Below are positions 26,805-35,703 of a stretch of 64,000 nucleotides of DNA, one piece after another. The DNA is from Methanomicrobium sp. W14 (lineage in GTDB: Archaea > Halobacteriota > Methanomicrobia > Methanomicrobiales > Methanomicrobiaceae), in the NCBI RefSeq assembly GCF_017875315.1, contig NZ_JAGGMM010000002.1, positions 1-64,000 on the forward strand, read 5' to 3'. The notes beneath the pieces were generated by a model. It was not told the origin of the DNA and made no database searches. It saw only the letters and a list, made by a program, of their open reading frames with translations. Both the position numbers and the translations under genes were made by a program. The first letter of the stretch is position 1; each line of letters starts with the position of its first letter.

Positions 26805-27266
26805 ATGGCAAGGAGTAAGGATTACTGGTGCTGGGTCGAGGCTGCGGTCAACATTATAGGTGGCAAATGGAAGCTTTTGATTGTCATAACATTGAGGGAC
26901 GGTAAACTGCGCTACAGCGAGATTTTGCACAAAATACCGGAAATAAGCGATAAAATGCTTGTAAAACAACTGCGGGAGCTTGAACAGGACGGGATTGTAG
27001 AAAGGAAGGTGTATGCAGTAGTTCCCCCTAAAGTTGAATATTCGCTGACTCTGGCAGGGGAAAAACTTGTCCTGGTCATGAAAGTTCTTGGTTTCTGGGG
27101 ATTTCGGTACCTTGACGACGATGTCGTTGGCGAAAGACTTTCCAGGGAAAAATGCAGGGATTTGAGGTGCAGGGACCCTGAAAGAATACGTATTTTGCTA
27201 AAGGATATTGAGGATATACAAAAGGATATAGAGGAACAGTTAAAGGAACTGGGTGATGTGTCCTGA
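26805..27266 (+). CDS. HxlR family transcriptional regulator
   Basis: Winged-helix regulator of 153 residues. The HxlR signature is clear: NIIGGKWKLLIVITLRDGKLRYSEI (about 17-41), followed by ISDKMLVKQLRELEQDGIVERKVYAVVPPKVEYSLT. HxlR proteins sense aldehydes, quinones or disulfide stress. The first 30 residues include one Cys (WCWVEAAV) that could be a redox sensor, the usual place for it. Two further Cys (KCRDLRC) lie near 115. A coiled tail rich in Asp and Glu ends the protein. Divergent from the MFS exporter, which it most likely represses. Confidence 0.9.
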   Translation: MARSKDYWCWVEAAVNIIGGKWKLLIVITLRDGKLRYSEILHKIPEISDKMLVKQLRELEQDGIVERKVYAVVPPKVEYSLTLAGEKLVLVMKVLGFWGFRYLDDDVVGERLSREKCRDLRCRDPERIRILLKDIEDIQKDIEEQLKELGDVS

Positions 27267-27507
27267 CTTGTGACTCCCTGTTTTTCCTGAAATTTCTTTA
27301 ATAAAGTTTTTTTGATTTTATGACTTTGCAGGTTAATGTGTTTTTAGAATTCACCGCTTTGGCGGTTTTCATAAATTCTGAGTTCTGCTAAAATATTCAG
27401 TTTTTCAGACAGACCCGGAAAATGTTATATACTCCAAGTATGTGATATATATCTAACAAAATGTTATTTATTTCTAACTGAAGCAAAAGCAAAGGATGTT
27501 AAAATAA

Positions 27508-28080
27508 ATGAAAAAAATAACCACTGATAAGCGTGTTGCAATAACCGCCGTGACCGGTATTGCAGCGTTTTTGATTCTTCTGCTCGCTATGTTTTTGAGT
27601 GGAAACGAACCCGATGCAGGAATTATCGGAATAGCCCTTGCGATAATTCTTCTTCTTGCAGTTGTCGCGGTTATAAAGACCGCAAAGAAGAGAACTGTTC
27701 TCTATGCGGGTGCTGTCCTGGGAGTTTTTATGGCGATAGCTGGAACGGCTCTCTCTTTTGTTCCGGAATTTGATGGCCAGTCAAATGCATTTTCCGTGAT
27801 GATAGTATGTGGCATAATAATGATTGCAATATGCGCAATGAGTCTTAGAAAACCGGCCGGTTCTGATTTGAGGGACGAAAGGTCTCTCAAGATAGGGACA
27901 TGGGCAATATCGTACTCCTGGTACCTTGCTTTTATGTCGGTTATTCTTATGTTCTGGATATCATACTTTGACCTGGCAGAACTCACTGCAGAGGCGGTTT
28001 TAGGGATTCTTATGCTTCTCATGCCTCTGAGTGCGGTTTTTTTCCAGTGGTATTTCTCGAAGAAAGGTGACGTATATTAA
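27508..28080 (+). CDS. DUF2178-like four-to-five-helix membrane protein
   Basis: A 190-residue integral membrane protein with about six hydrophobic segments (15-32, 39-56, 65-85, 94-112, 130-150, 160-182). A conserved DERS motif lies in the last third (LRDERSLKIGTWAISYSWYLAFM), which I recall from the DUF2178 family. That family is commonly encoded beside a short Xre-type regulator, as it is here: the HTH gene starts 20 bases after the stop. Function is unknown; a membrane target sensed or controlled by the small regulator is a reasonable guess. Confidence 0.75.
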   Translation: MKKITTDKRVAITAVTGIAAFLILLLAMFLSGNEPDAGIIGIALAIILLLAVVAVIKTAKKRTVLYAGAVLGVFMAIAGTALSFVPEFDGQSNAFSVMIVCGIIMIAICAMSLRKPAGSDLRDERSLKIGTWAISYSWYLAFMSVILMFWISYFDLAELTAEAVLGILMLLMPLSAVFFQWYFSKKGDVY

Positions 28081-28099
28081 CGATATTCAGAGGGAATGA

Positions 28100-28294
28100 A
28101 TGGATACGAAGATACGGGAGTTCCGGGCGAAAATGAGCATGACGCAGGCTGAACTAGCTGAAATCGTCGGTGTCAGGCGCGAGACGATTGTCTTTCTTGA
28201 GAAGGGAAAATACAACCCGTCCTTGAAACTTGCCCACGACGCTGCAAAGGCTCTTGGCACAACAATCGAGGAGCTGTTCATCTTTGACGACTGA
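28100..28294 (+). CDS. Short Xre/Cro-type HTH regulator
   Basis: Only 64 residues, essentially a bare HTH_3 domain: [56 protein letters not shown]. This is the YgzD/HTH-type companion of DUF2178 membrane proteins. The ATG at 28100 follows the membrane-protein stop by 20 bases with GAGGGAATG serving as ribosome binding site, so the two are coexpressed. It probably autoregulates the pair through the AT-rich 240-base region upstream of 27508. Confidence 0.9.
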   Translation: MDTKIREFRAKMSMTQAELAEIVGVRRETIVFLEKGKYNPSLKLAHDAAKALGTTIEELFIFDD

Positions 28295-28458
28295 ATGCTG
28301 AAATTTCTTTTTCAGCTTAAAGACAATGGTTAAATGAGGTATTTACCTTAAATACCCTTGATTTAATACAAAAAAAGAGTTTATTCAAAAATTCATCTAT
28401 TTTTTGAAGAATTTTGGAATATACTGATGTATTGCGTCATTTACAGGGGGAATTTCAC

Positions 28459-29565
28459 TTATAAGACTCTTTTTTCAGAGACTGGGATTTTATAGTCGTC
28501 GAACCACAATGCATTCTGGTTTCTTTTGAAACTCATGAATTTTCCTATATCTTCCCACCTGGCCGACTGGTGGTACTTAAGATATGTTCTTTCTTCGTCA
28601 ACACCCACGACTGCAATTTTTCCGCAGACATGTGACATTACGAACGTAAACCTTTTTGCAAGTCCCGAGCATCTCATCTTTGCCTGTTCCAGAATAAAAT
28701 AAGCCTCCTCAACCGGGACGACGAAATGCCTGTTGCCGAGTGTGGGACGGCACTGAAAGACATAGTACGGTGTGATTCCTGTGAATGACAATTTCCTGGA
28801 TAGTTCTGCCATCGTTTCAGGGTCGTCATTTACGCCGTGCAGGACCGGGGTCTGGTTGGCGAATACCGCCCCTGCCTCCTGGAGGGTATTTACGGCTTTT
28901 ACGGCCTGCCAGGTGAGTTCCTTTGGGTGGTTGAACTGCGTCACTATGTAAATTTTTTTTTCACACGTTGAATATCTTCCGATTATTCCGGGAAGTTTCC
29001 TGTCGTTTAATATCCTGTACGGGTTGTATGCCGGAACTTTGGTTCCTATTCTGATAATTTCGACGTTTTTTATTTCCCTGATTCTGCTGATGATCTTTTC
29101 AAGCCTGTCCGTGGACAGGAAAAGAGGGTCACCTCCGCTCAAAAGGACGTTTGTAATTTCAGGGTGTAAAGAGATGTACCTGAGATCTGCATCTATGTCC
29201 CGTGCGACCCCCCTTTCCGTTTTGTTCATGAAAAGCCGTTTTCTGAAACAGTACCTGCAAAACCCTGCGCACATATCGCTTACAAGAACAAGTGCAGTCT
29301 GCTCGTATTTATGCTCCATTCCGGGTGCGACGACATATCTTGCCTCTTCTGATGCATCAAGCCTTCCCCATTCATCAAGTTCGGCCGGGTCAGGAATTAC
29401 TAGTTTTCTTATGGGGTCTTTTGGGTCGTCCCAGTCTATGAGGGATAGATAATATTCATTAGAGCGGAAAGCAAATTTTTCCTGAACTGCGGCAAGACTT
29501 TTTTTTTCGCTTTCCGAAAGCCCGGGGACTTCTGCAATGTCCGTGATATATTTCGGACTATACAT
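28459..29565 (-). CDS. KamA family radical SAM protein (lysine 2,3-aminomutase-like)
   Basis: Radical SAM enzyme, 368 residues. The [4Fe-4S] motif is CAGFCRYCFRKR (CX3CX2C, about 96-107). Also visible are LLSGGDPL (about 138-145), the SAM ribose-binding region, and the PLP-type context EIIRIGTKVPAYNPYRI. In methanogens the family enzyme AblA makes beta-lysine for the osmolyte N-epsilon-acetyl-beta-lysine, together with the acetyltransferase AblB. No acetyltransferase gene is adjacent, and the protein lacks the typical ~70-residue C-terminal extension of clostridial KamA. It may act on lysine or another amino acid. I leave the gene symbol open. Confidence 0.85.
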   Translation of the reverse strand: MYSPKYITDIAEVPGLSESEKKSLAAVQEKFAFRSNEYYLSLIDWDDPKDPIRKLVIPDPAELDEWGRLDASEEARYVVAPGMEHKYEQTALVLVSDMCAGFCRYCFRKRLFMNKTERGVARDIDADLRYISLHPEITNVLLSGGDPLFLSTDRLEKIISRIREIKNVEIIRIGTKVPAYNPYRILNDRKLPGIIGRYSTCEKKIYIVTQFNHPKELTWQAVKAVNTLQEAGAVFANQTPVLHGVNDDPETMAELSRKLSFTGITPYYVFQCRPTLGNRHFVVPVEEAYFILEQAKMRCSGLAKRFTFVMSHVCGKIAVVGVDEERTYLKYHQSARWEDIGKFMSFKRNQNALWFDDYKIPVSEKRVL

Positions 29566-29657
29566 AAAGTGCAGATTATTGAATGTTATATTTATAGTAT
29601 TCCACTGCTATTTTTAACTGTCAAAGTGGCGGGTCTGAATTAAAAAAATAAAAAAGA

Positions 29658-30062
29658 TTAAATTATTTTGTTGCCGGCTTCAGGTCCGGGCATGCAGTTG
29701 AATACGTCGGTTATTTTTATTACAAGCAGTGATTTTGCAGGAAGGTTAGGGTTTTTTGCAAGAAACATTTTTTTAGCCTCTTCGTATGCCTCACCGGAGT
29801 CTTCCATATGCGCATCGCCTTTAATCTGGCAGCATCCCTTGATTCCCGCACCGTAGAGGTAGACAGCCGCTTTCTTTGTCTCACCTATGTTTTTGGCGGT
29901 CTTGTTCATGAAATTGTTGAGAATCCAGAGGGTCTCTTCGTCTTTGAGGTAAAAAGCACCCATTGGTGCAACATTCGGGACGCCGTCCTTTGACGCGGTT
30001 GCAAGCGGTATGACCTTCGCCTTTGAAAAGGCGTCTTTTATCTTTTCATCAACTTTTACCAT
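29658..30062 (-). CDS. Pyridoxamine 5'-phosphate oxidase-like FMN-binding protein
   Basis: Split-barrel flavin protein of about 134 residues. The sequence ATASKDGVPNVAPMGAFYLKDEETLWILNNF is characteristic of the PNPOx-like family, with KTAKNIGETKKAAVYLYG forming the dimer/FMN-phosphate region. The ATG at 30062 follows GGAAGTGA six bases upstream; an in-frame ATG at 30140 would add 26 residues that have no family similarity and no ribosome site. Likely an FMN or F420-type reductase/oxidase; substrate unknown. No operon partner: the NrdJ gene begins 2.4 kb away and ends 226 bases to the right. Confidence 0.85.
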   Translation of the reverse strand: MVKVDEKIKDAFSKAKVIPLATASKDGVPNVAPMGAFYLKDEETLWILNNFMNKTAKNIGETKKAAVYLYGAGIKGCCQIKGDAHMEDSGEAYEEAKKMFLAKNPNLPAKSLLVIKITDVFNCMPGPEAGNKII

Positions 30063-30287
30063 ATTATTTTCACTTCCTTTTTTACAGTATTTTATTCTTG
30101 CAGTCATTGGTTTATATTTAAGCGTTATAAATCTGTACAATATTGCCTGTACGTATAATTTTATAACCTGATACGTTTTTCCGGATTTTATCAGTTGTCT
30201 TACGGCGTAATTTCAGGGGAATTTTTGGATTTTGGTCTCTGAAAATAAATTTTTTTCCCCGGGACCTGCAAAAGAGTGCAGAAGGTT

Positions 30288-32489
30288 TTACAGGCAGCCG
30301 CTCCAGCCGCAGTTTTTGCAGATTCCCCTGTTGCAGCCTTCTCCGAATTCAAGATCTTCACCGCACTCCGGGCAGACGTTTTTCTTTTCCTTTCCGGAGT
30401 TTGACATTTCAAGAATCTTCCAGTCGTCAAGTGTTGTTATCTGGCTCTTTGATGCAGCAAGGTCAATGCACTTTCCGACAACGTCGGCACAGGAAAGTCC
30501 TTCGGAGTTTTTGTTCCTTATCGCGGAAAGGCAGTTCACTTTAGCAAACTGGCGGACAAACTTCTGGTAGGGGACACCGTTCTGAAGACCGGTTGAAATT
30601 GAGCGCCCGAGTGCGTTTGAGTTGGCCTCGCATCCTCCTATTCCGACTGTTCTTATGAAAACCTCCCACGGAACATCGTTCAGAAGGTTTACAGTGACGT
30701 AAAGACGGCAGCACCCCGACTGGCAGAGATAAGTCTTTCCTGAAAGCTCCTTTGGTCTTGAAACCATTTTTTCGGCAGTAACACTGATTTCGGTCTCGGT
30801 CTTCTCCTTATCTTCATCCTTTGAAAGTTCGAGGACGACGCTCTGGCGGCTTCCCGTCCTGTATATCGTAAGCCCTTTAAGCTTTTCATGCCATGCGAGC
30901 AGGAGAACGTTTTCTATGTCCTCCTTTGTCGCTGAATTTGGCATATTTATTGTCTTTGATATCGAGGCGTGGACGTGCCTCTGGAAAGCCGCCTGCATCA
31001 GGACGTGCGAGCGCCAGTCGATGTCAAGTGCGGTCTTAAAGACTCTTTTGAAATCTCCGGGAAGCCATTTTACGCTCTGGACCGACCCTGTCCTGTGGAC
31101 TGTGTCTATGGCCTCGCGTTTGAGGGCCTTCGCCTCATCTTCGTTCCTTCCAACCGATTTGGCGACTTTTTCAAGCTCTTTTTCAAATATAGGGTGCAGA
31201 ATTTCAAATGTCTTCTGGACAGTGTCCTTTCTTGTGTATGCATAGGAGAATACGGGCTCTATTCCGCTTGAGCACTCCGCGAGAATCGATATGGTCCCTG
31301 TAGGCGCAATTGTCGTGGTTGCAGCGTTTCTCATCTCGTGTCCTTCCCATACACTTCCTTTAAACGCCGGGAAAACGCCTCTTTCAACGGCAATTTTGTG
31401 GGATTCGTCCACCGAGATTTTGTTTACGAAGTCCATCATGTCTTCGCAGAACTTTCTGCCCTCATCGGAATCGTAGGGGATTTTCAGCATCAGAAGGGTG
31501 TCATGGACTCCCATAAGACCGAGGCCGATTTTTCTTGTCTTTTTGGTTGCTTCCTCTATCTGGGGTATGGGGAATACGTTTTTGTCGATTACTTCGTCAA
31601 GGAACCTTACTGCAAGCCTTGTGCTTCTCTCAAGCGCCTGTTTGTCAAGGCTTTCGTTCTTTAAGAACTTTGACAGGTTAATAGACCCCAGAACGCAGGA
31701 CTCGAAATGAAGAAGCGGTTGTTCTCCACAGGGGTTTGTAGTGTCAATAGGCCCGAGCTCCGGCGTCATGTTTTTGCGGTTGATTTCGTCGTAAAACAGG
31801 ATTCCGGGCTCTCCGTTTCTCCATATGCCGTCAACGATTCCCCTCCATATTTCGCCTACCGTTATCTTTTCGCCGCTGCACGGGTGCTTTATCCAGACAT
31901 GTTCGAACTCCTTTGCTTCGACAAGCTCCATAAATTCGTCGTTAATCATTACAGAGATGTTGAAGTTTGAGATGTCGCCCTCCGTCTTTTTGGACTCTAT
32001 GAATTTCATGATATCGGGGTGCCAGACATTGAGGATGCCCATGTTTGCCCCTCTTCTCCTTCCTCCCTGCTTTATCACGTCGGTTGCGGCGTTAAACACT
32101 TTCATAAAGGAAACGGGGCCTGATGCAACACCGTCGGTAGAGTTGACGCAGGAGCCTTCAGGTCTTAAATTTGAGAAGTTGTAGCCTGTTCCGCCTCCTG
32201 TCTTGTGGATTAATGCACCCCACTTTATTGCGTTGAATATCTCCTCTATGGAGTCTCCGACATAAAGAGTGAAGCACGCTGAGAGCTGGCCCAGTTTTGT
32301 CCCTGCGTTCATCAGGGTAGGTGAGTTGGGAAGGAAACGGAGGGACGTCATTTCACCGTAGAAATCTTCAGACTCTTTTTTGTCCTTTCCCATGGCGTCT
32401 GCGACCCTTCTGCATATGTCCCCGAACGAGGACTCGCCTTCCCTGTAGTACCGGGCTTTTAGAATGCTTTCGATAATAGAGCTTGTCAT
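30288..32489 (-). CDS. nrdJ: Adenosylcobalamin-dependent ribonucleotide reductase (class II)
   Basis: Reduces ribonucleotides to deoxyribonucleotides using a cobalamin-generated thiyl radical. In about 733 residues I see SACFTLYVGDSIEEIF, the TGGGTGYNFSNLRPEGSCV loop, NPCGEQPLLHFESCVLGSINLS holding the catalytic Cys/Glu, and the phosphate loop APTGTISILAECSSGIEP. The C-terminus carries a TSCPD-like module and a zinc ribbon CPECG-CKNCG that replaces the redox-active cysteine tail. The ATG at 32489 is preceded by AAGGAG; an upstream in-frame ATG at 32510 is less likely. A 12-base palindrome lies just upstream. The protein needs B12, consistent with cbiB nearby. Confidence 0.94.
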   Translation of the reverse strand: MTSSIIESILKARYYREGESSFGDICRRVADAMGKDKKESEDFYGEMTSLRFLPNSPTLMNAGTKLGQLSACFTLYVGDSIEEIFNAIKWGALIHKTGGGTGYNFSNLRPEGSCVNSTDGVASGPVSFMKVFNAATDVIKQGGRRRGANMGILNVWHPDIMKFIESKKTEGDISNFNISVMINDEFMELVEAKEFEHVWIKHPCSGEKITVGEIWRGIVDGIWRNGEPGILFYDEINRKNMTPELGPIDTTNPCGEQPLLHFESCVLGSINLSKFLKNESLDKQALERSTRLAVRFLDEVIDKNVFPIPQIEEATKKTRKIGLGLMGVHDTLLMLKIPYDSDEGRKFCEDMMDFVNKISVDESHKIAVERGVFPAFKGSVWEGHEMRNAATTTIAPTGTISILAECSSGIEPVFSYAYTRKDTVQKTFEILHPIFEKELEKVAKSVGRNEDEAKALKREAIDTVHRTGSVQSVKWLPGDFKRVFKTALDIDWRSHVLMQAAFQRHVHASISKTINMPNSATKEDIENVLLLAWHEKLKGLTIYRTGSRQSVVLELSKDEDKEKTETEISVTAEKMVSRPKELSGKTYLCQSGCCRLYVTVNLLNDVPWEVFIRTVGIGGCEANSNALGRSISTGLQNGVPYQKFVRQFAKVNCLSAIRNKNSEGLSCADVVGKCIDLAASKSQITTLDDWKILEMSNSGKEKKNVCPECGEDLEFGEGCNRGICKNCGWSGCL

Positions 32490-33134
32490 TAAATTCTCCT
32501 TTGTTTGCAATTGACTTGTCCGGACAAAAAAACAAGGGTTTATTTTCAGTATATTTCTGAAAAACCTTTCACCCCGGTGTATTTCCCGGTTTTCTCATGA
32601 CCTGTAAAAAGCAGATTTTTTGTCTTTGCCTGCTTAATTTGGTGTATTCCGGGATTGCATTTTTAATTTTTTATTGGTGCAAGTCGTTCTCTTTTAAGTG
32701 CAGGTGATTTTTTTGTTTATTGTCTTTGATGCAGTAAGTATCTGTAGTTTGAATGACTGTTGTCTACATACTTTTTCTTTTCTATGCAATAAAAAAAATT
32801 ACCTCTTTGAAGTTTTCATTATTAACTTTGGTCACTATGGATTTCAGTCCTGCTGTAGTGCGGGCAGAAGTTGCAGATTGAGAAGGGGATGTCTTTTTCA
32901 CGGTCACGGATAATGCAGTAAAATCTGCCGCATTTTTTTCCACTTTAAAGCCCCCGGGAAAAGGTGTCCCCACGGGGTGCCCCGGTTTTTCAAGGAAGAA
33001 TATTGTGAATGCCGATATCAGGTAATAAAAAAGCCTGTGCCGCGGTTTGTAGTAGCATGACGCTTTTATGGTTTTTTCATCCCATAGAAACGGCCCTTCC
33101 GAAACCTTCCGCAGCAACGGGCATTTTTTTCAGT
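32490..33134. other. 645-base region upstream of nrdJ
   Basis: No convincing gene. On the right a weak reading frame (32782-33117, minus) has a TTG start, no ribosome binding site and unremarkable composition, so I do not call it. On the left lies the nrdJ promoter with an AAATATACTG-like TATA element near 32550 and a 12-base palindrome. The right-hand third contains the GC-rich self-complementary CCCCACGGGG near 32970, which may be structural. Confidence 0.45.
32516..32527. promoter_or_regulatory. Perfect 12-base palindrome upstream of nrdJ
   Basis: TTGTCCGGACAA is its own reverse complement and lies 27-38 bases before the nrdJ start codon, about 25 bases downstream of a TATA-like element, that is near the expected transcription start. 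Position and symmetry suggest a repressor operator for the dNTP-synthesis gene. It does not resemble the bacterial NrdR box. Confidence 0.45.
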
Positions 33135-33974
33135 TTATCTGCCGAGGTACTTTAAGACAGCAGTCTTTTGTTTGTCATTGTCTTTCTTTATATCTTTAAA
33201 TCTCTCTTCAAATGTTTTCCTCTCACTGTCGTATATTATTCCGAGCGGTATGGGTGATTCGCTGTTGTAGTCCCATTCTCCTGCCGCTTCAAGGGCTTTT
33301 GCGGCAGTTTTTGCATCGCCTTTGTATTCATAGGTATATTTGTCGTAGAGGTCCCTTTTGTTGTAGAAGCTTGCGCATATCTGCAGGACTTCAACCATGG
33401 AAAAGCCCTTGTGGTCCATTCCTGCCTTGATAAGGCTTTCAAGCTGCTTCATTTTTCCGGTATACCCTCTTGCAATAAAAGACGCCCCCGAGCACAGCAT
33501 GAGTTTTAACGGGTTGAACGGGAGGTCACAACCGTCGGGGGGGTTTGTCTTTCCGTGGTAGTCGGACGGGGAAGTAGGAGTGTACTGCCCGATTGTAAGA
33601 CCGTATACGCGGTTGTCGTGTACAATGACTGTTATATCGGTGTTCCTTTTTGCAGCGAAGAGGATGTGTTCAAGGCCCTCTGCGTATGAGTCACCGTCGC
33701 CGACGCAGCATATGACCTTAAGGCCGGGGTCTGCAATTTTTATCCCTGATGCGAAGGGAACCGCCCTTCCGTGGAGTGAATAGACGCTGTTTATGTCCAG
33801 GTAATCGGCAATCTTTGCATGGCAGCCTATTCCCGTCACAAGGACGATTTTTTTTGTGTCTCCTCCCTCTTTTTTGTAATTCTCTATTATCCTTTTCAGC
33901 GAGTAGAGGATTGAAAAGTTGCCGCAGCCCGGGCACCAGGTGTTCTCTGCATCCGTGAGAAAGTCTGCCGGCAT
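33135..33974 (-). CDS. 2-oxoacid:ferredoxin oxidoreductase, beta (TPP) subunit
   Basis: Thiamine-diphosphate subunit, 279 residues, of a two-subunit KorAB/PorAB-type enzyme that oxidatively decarboxylates a 2-oxoacid to acyl-CoA with ferredoxin, or runs in reverse to fix CO2. Seen: WCPGCGNFSILYSL with Cys14 and Cys17 (cluster ligands), a third Cys in GIGCHAKI, the TPP/Mg motif GDGDSYAEGLEHILFAA near 92-108, and NRVYGLTIGQYTPTSP after it. It starts at 33974, directly after the alpha-gamma subunit stop (33975), so they are one operon. Substrate is probably 2-oxoglutarate or pyruvate-like; cannot be decided. Confidence 0.9.
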   Translation of the reverse strand: MPADFLTDAENTWCPGCGNFSILYSLKRIIENYKKEGGDTKKIVLVTGIGCHAKIADYLDINSVYSLHGRAVPFASGIKIADPGLKVICCVGDGDSYAEGLEHILFAAKRNTDITVIVHDNRVYGLTIGQYTPTSPSDYHGKTNPPDGCDLPFNPLKLMLCSGASFIARGYTGKMKQLESLIKAGMDHKGFSMVEVLQICASFYNKRDLYDKYTYEYKGDAKTAAKALEAAGEWDYNSESPIPLGIIYDSERKTFEERFKDIKKDNDKQKTAVLKYLGR

Positions 33975-35645
33975 TTAAAGCACCTCCGCAAGTTTTTCTT
34001 TAAGGGTGTCAGTCGTCATCTGCCTTCCTGTGTAACTGAGTATTCTTTTGTCCGCATAAAACCCGTTTTGTGCCATCAGGTCCGCGAGCTGGCCTGTCGG
34101 GTTGTCTTCGACCACGATGACTTTTTTTGCCCCTGAAAGGGCCTTTTTGAACTGCTCCTTCGGGAACGGGTAAAGGACAACCGGCTGGACCGATTTCAGG
34201 CCGAGATCACCGCATACCCGGCTGCAGAGAGGAGCATTTGACCCCCATGAGATAACAACGGTATCAGACCCGGCATTTCCTGCCTCAGCGACGCATTTCT
34301 CTTTCAAAAGCCCTTTTTGAACTGTTGACGCTTTTTTCAGTCTTTTTTCTGCGAGTTTTTCAAGTGGTTCCGGTCTGTCCGTTGATATTCCGTATTCGTC
34401 ATGCGCCTTTCCGTTGAACTTTACCGGTGCGTCTGCTTCCGTGAAGACGGCATACGGGGATATTCCGTCGTCTGTCAAAAGGTACCTTTTATAAGGCTCT
34501 TTTCCGTCCGCCCTCTTTATCCCGTATTCGTAGTTTTCGCCTTCGACGTTTTCAGGGCACAGTGTGTAGAGCGAGTCGTTTAAGGTGACGTCTGTCAGTA
34601 TTATGACCGGAATCTGGTATTCCCAGGCAAGACCGACCGCTTTTGCCGACCATATGAATGCCTGTTCGGCGTTTCCGGGAGAGAGGACTATTCTTGGGAA
34701 TTCTCCGTGTCCGGCATGGATGACGTAGAAAAGGTCGCTTTGTGCGGTATATGTCGGCGAACCGGTTGCAGGGGACTGCCTCTGGGAGTTTATGATTACA
34801 ATTGGGACTTCCGCGATTCCTGAATAGGAGAGTCCTTCGTTCATGAGACAGAAGCCCCCCCCGGACGTCCCCGTGGCGGCCCTTGACCCGCAGCATGCCA
34901 TTCCTTCAGCCATCAGGACGGCTGCGATTTCACCTTCGGGCTGAAAGACCTTTATGCCGAAATCGTCCTTCTTTGAAGAGAGGAAATGAAGAATTCCTGA
35001 TGCGGGCGACATAGGGTATGCGATGTAGCCGTCGAGTCCCCCGAAGCACAACCCGAGACCGACCGCTTCGCTCCCTGAAACCACTTTTCTGACTGTGTCA
35101 TTTTTGAGTTTTAAAACGGTTTTTTTCTCTTCTGAAAGGTCATACCCTTTTTTTGCTATTTCGATGTTTACTGAGGTTTTGACGGGAAACTCCTTTTCGA
35201 GAACCTGCCTGACATAGTCCCAGTCAAGTCCTATTGACCTGCAGAACGCACCTATTATGCACGAGTTTGCCATTATCGGGATCCCTCCTGCCTCTTTTGC
35301 CGCAGTATCGGCAGGAACTCCTATGCCTTCCGCGTTTTTTATCTTGTCGGAGTTGAATATGACCACGGTGTCACCTGAAATGCGGTCTTTGCGGCTTTCT
35401 ATTGTATTTTTGTCCATTGCAAGAATTATATCGGTTTTTGTGCTTATTCCGCCGGAATTTTCAGGCGAAGCCCTTATAACTGAAAAATTGTGGCCGCCTT
35501 TTATAAGAGACGGGTGATCGAATATCATATATATATAATAACCCAGCCCCGAGAGAATTTCGGCAATGGTCTGACCTGCCCGGTTTATGCCTTCTCCGGC
35601 TTTTCCGCCAATCAGCACTTCTATTTCGTTATTTTGCGGACTCAT
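33975..35645 (-). CDS. 2-oxoacid:ferredoxin oxidoreductase, fused gamma-alpha subunit
   Basis: A 556-residue fusion. Residues 1-180 are the gamma domain (LIGGKAGEGINRAGQTIAEIL; later DTVVIFNSDKIKNAEGI), and 190-540 the alpha domain with YIAYPMSPASGILHFLSSK, GMACCGSRAATGTSGGGF and the pyrimidine-binding region. This is the KorA architecture of halophiles and some methanogens, distinct from the four-subunit Kor/Por/Vor of classic methanogens. The beta subunit follows immediately. No delta (ferredoxin) subunit is present, so electrons go directly to free ferredoxin from the cluster in beta. An MFS gene sits upstream on the same strand with a 58-base gap. Confidence 0.9.
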   Translation of the reverse strand: MSPQNNEIEVLIGGKAGEGINRAGQTIAEILSGLGYYIYMIFDHPSLIKGGHNFSVIRASPENSGGISTKTDIILAMDKNTIESRKDRISGDTVVIFNSDKIKNAEGIGVPADTAAKEAGGIPIMANSCIIGAFCRSIGLDWDYVRQVLEKEFPVKTSVNIEIAKKGYDLSEEKKTVLKLKNDTVRKVVSGSEAVGLGLCFGGLDGYIAYPMSPASGILHFLSSKKDDFGIKVFQPEGEIAAVLMAEGMACCGSRAATGTSGGGFCLMNEGLSYSGIAEVPIVIINSQRQSPATGSPTYTAQSDLFYVIHAGHGEFPRIVLSPGNAEQAFIWSAKAVGLAWEYQIPVIILTDVTLNDSLYTLCPENVEGENYEYGIKRADGKEPYKRYLLTDDGISPYAVFTEADAPVKFNGKAHDEYGISTDRPEPLEKLAEKRLKKASTVQKGLLKEKCVAEAGNAGSDTVVISWGSNAPLCSRVCGDLGLKSVQPVVLYPFPKEQFKKALSGAKKVIVVEDNPTGQLADLMAQNGFYADKRILSYTGRQMTTDTLKEKLAEVL

Positions 35646-35703
35646 AAAAGACTAGATGAGGGGAAATCCAATATATTTTTCCCTGGGGAACCTTTGCCTG
35701 GTC

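Noticed and set aside
32782-33117. Minus-strand frame of about 110 codons after the oxidoreductase beta gene
   Set aside because: TTG start, no ribosome binding site, no family similarity, within the long untranslated gap.
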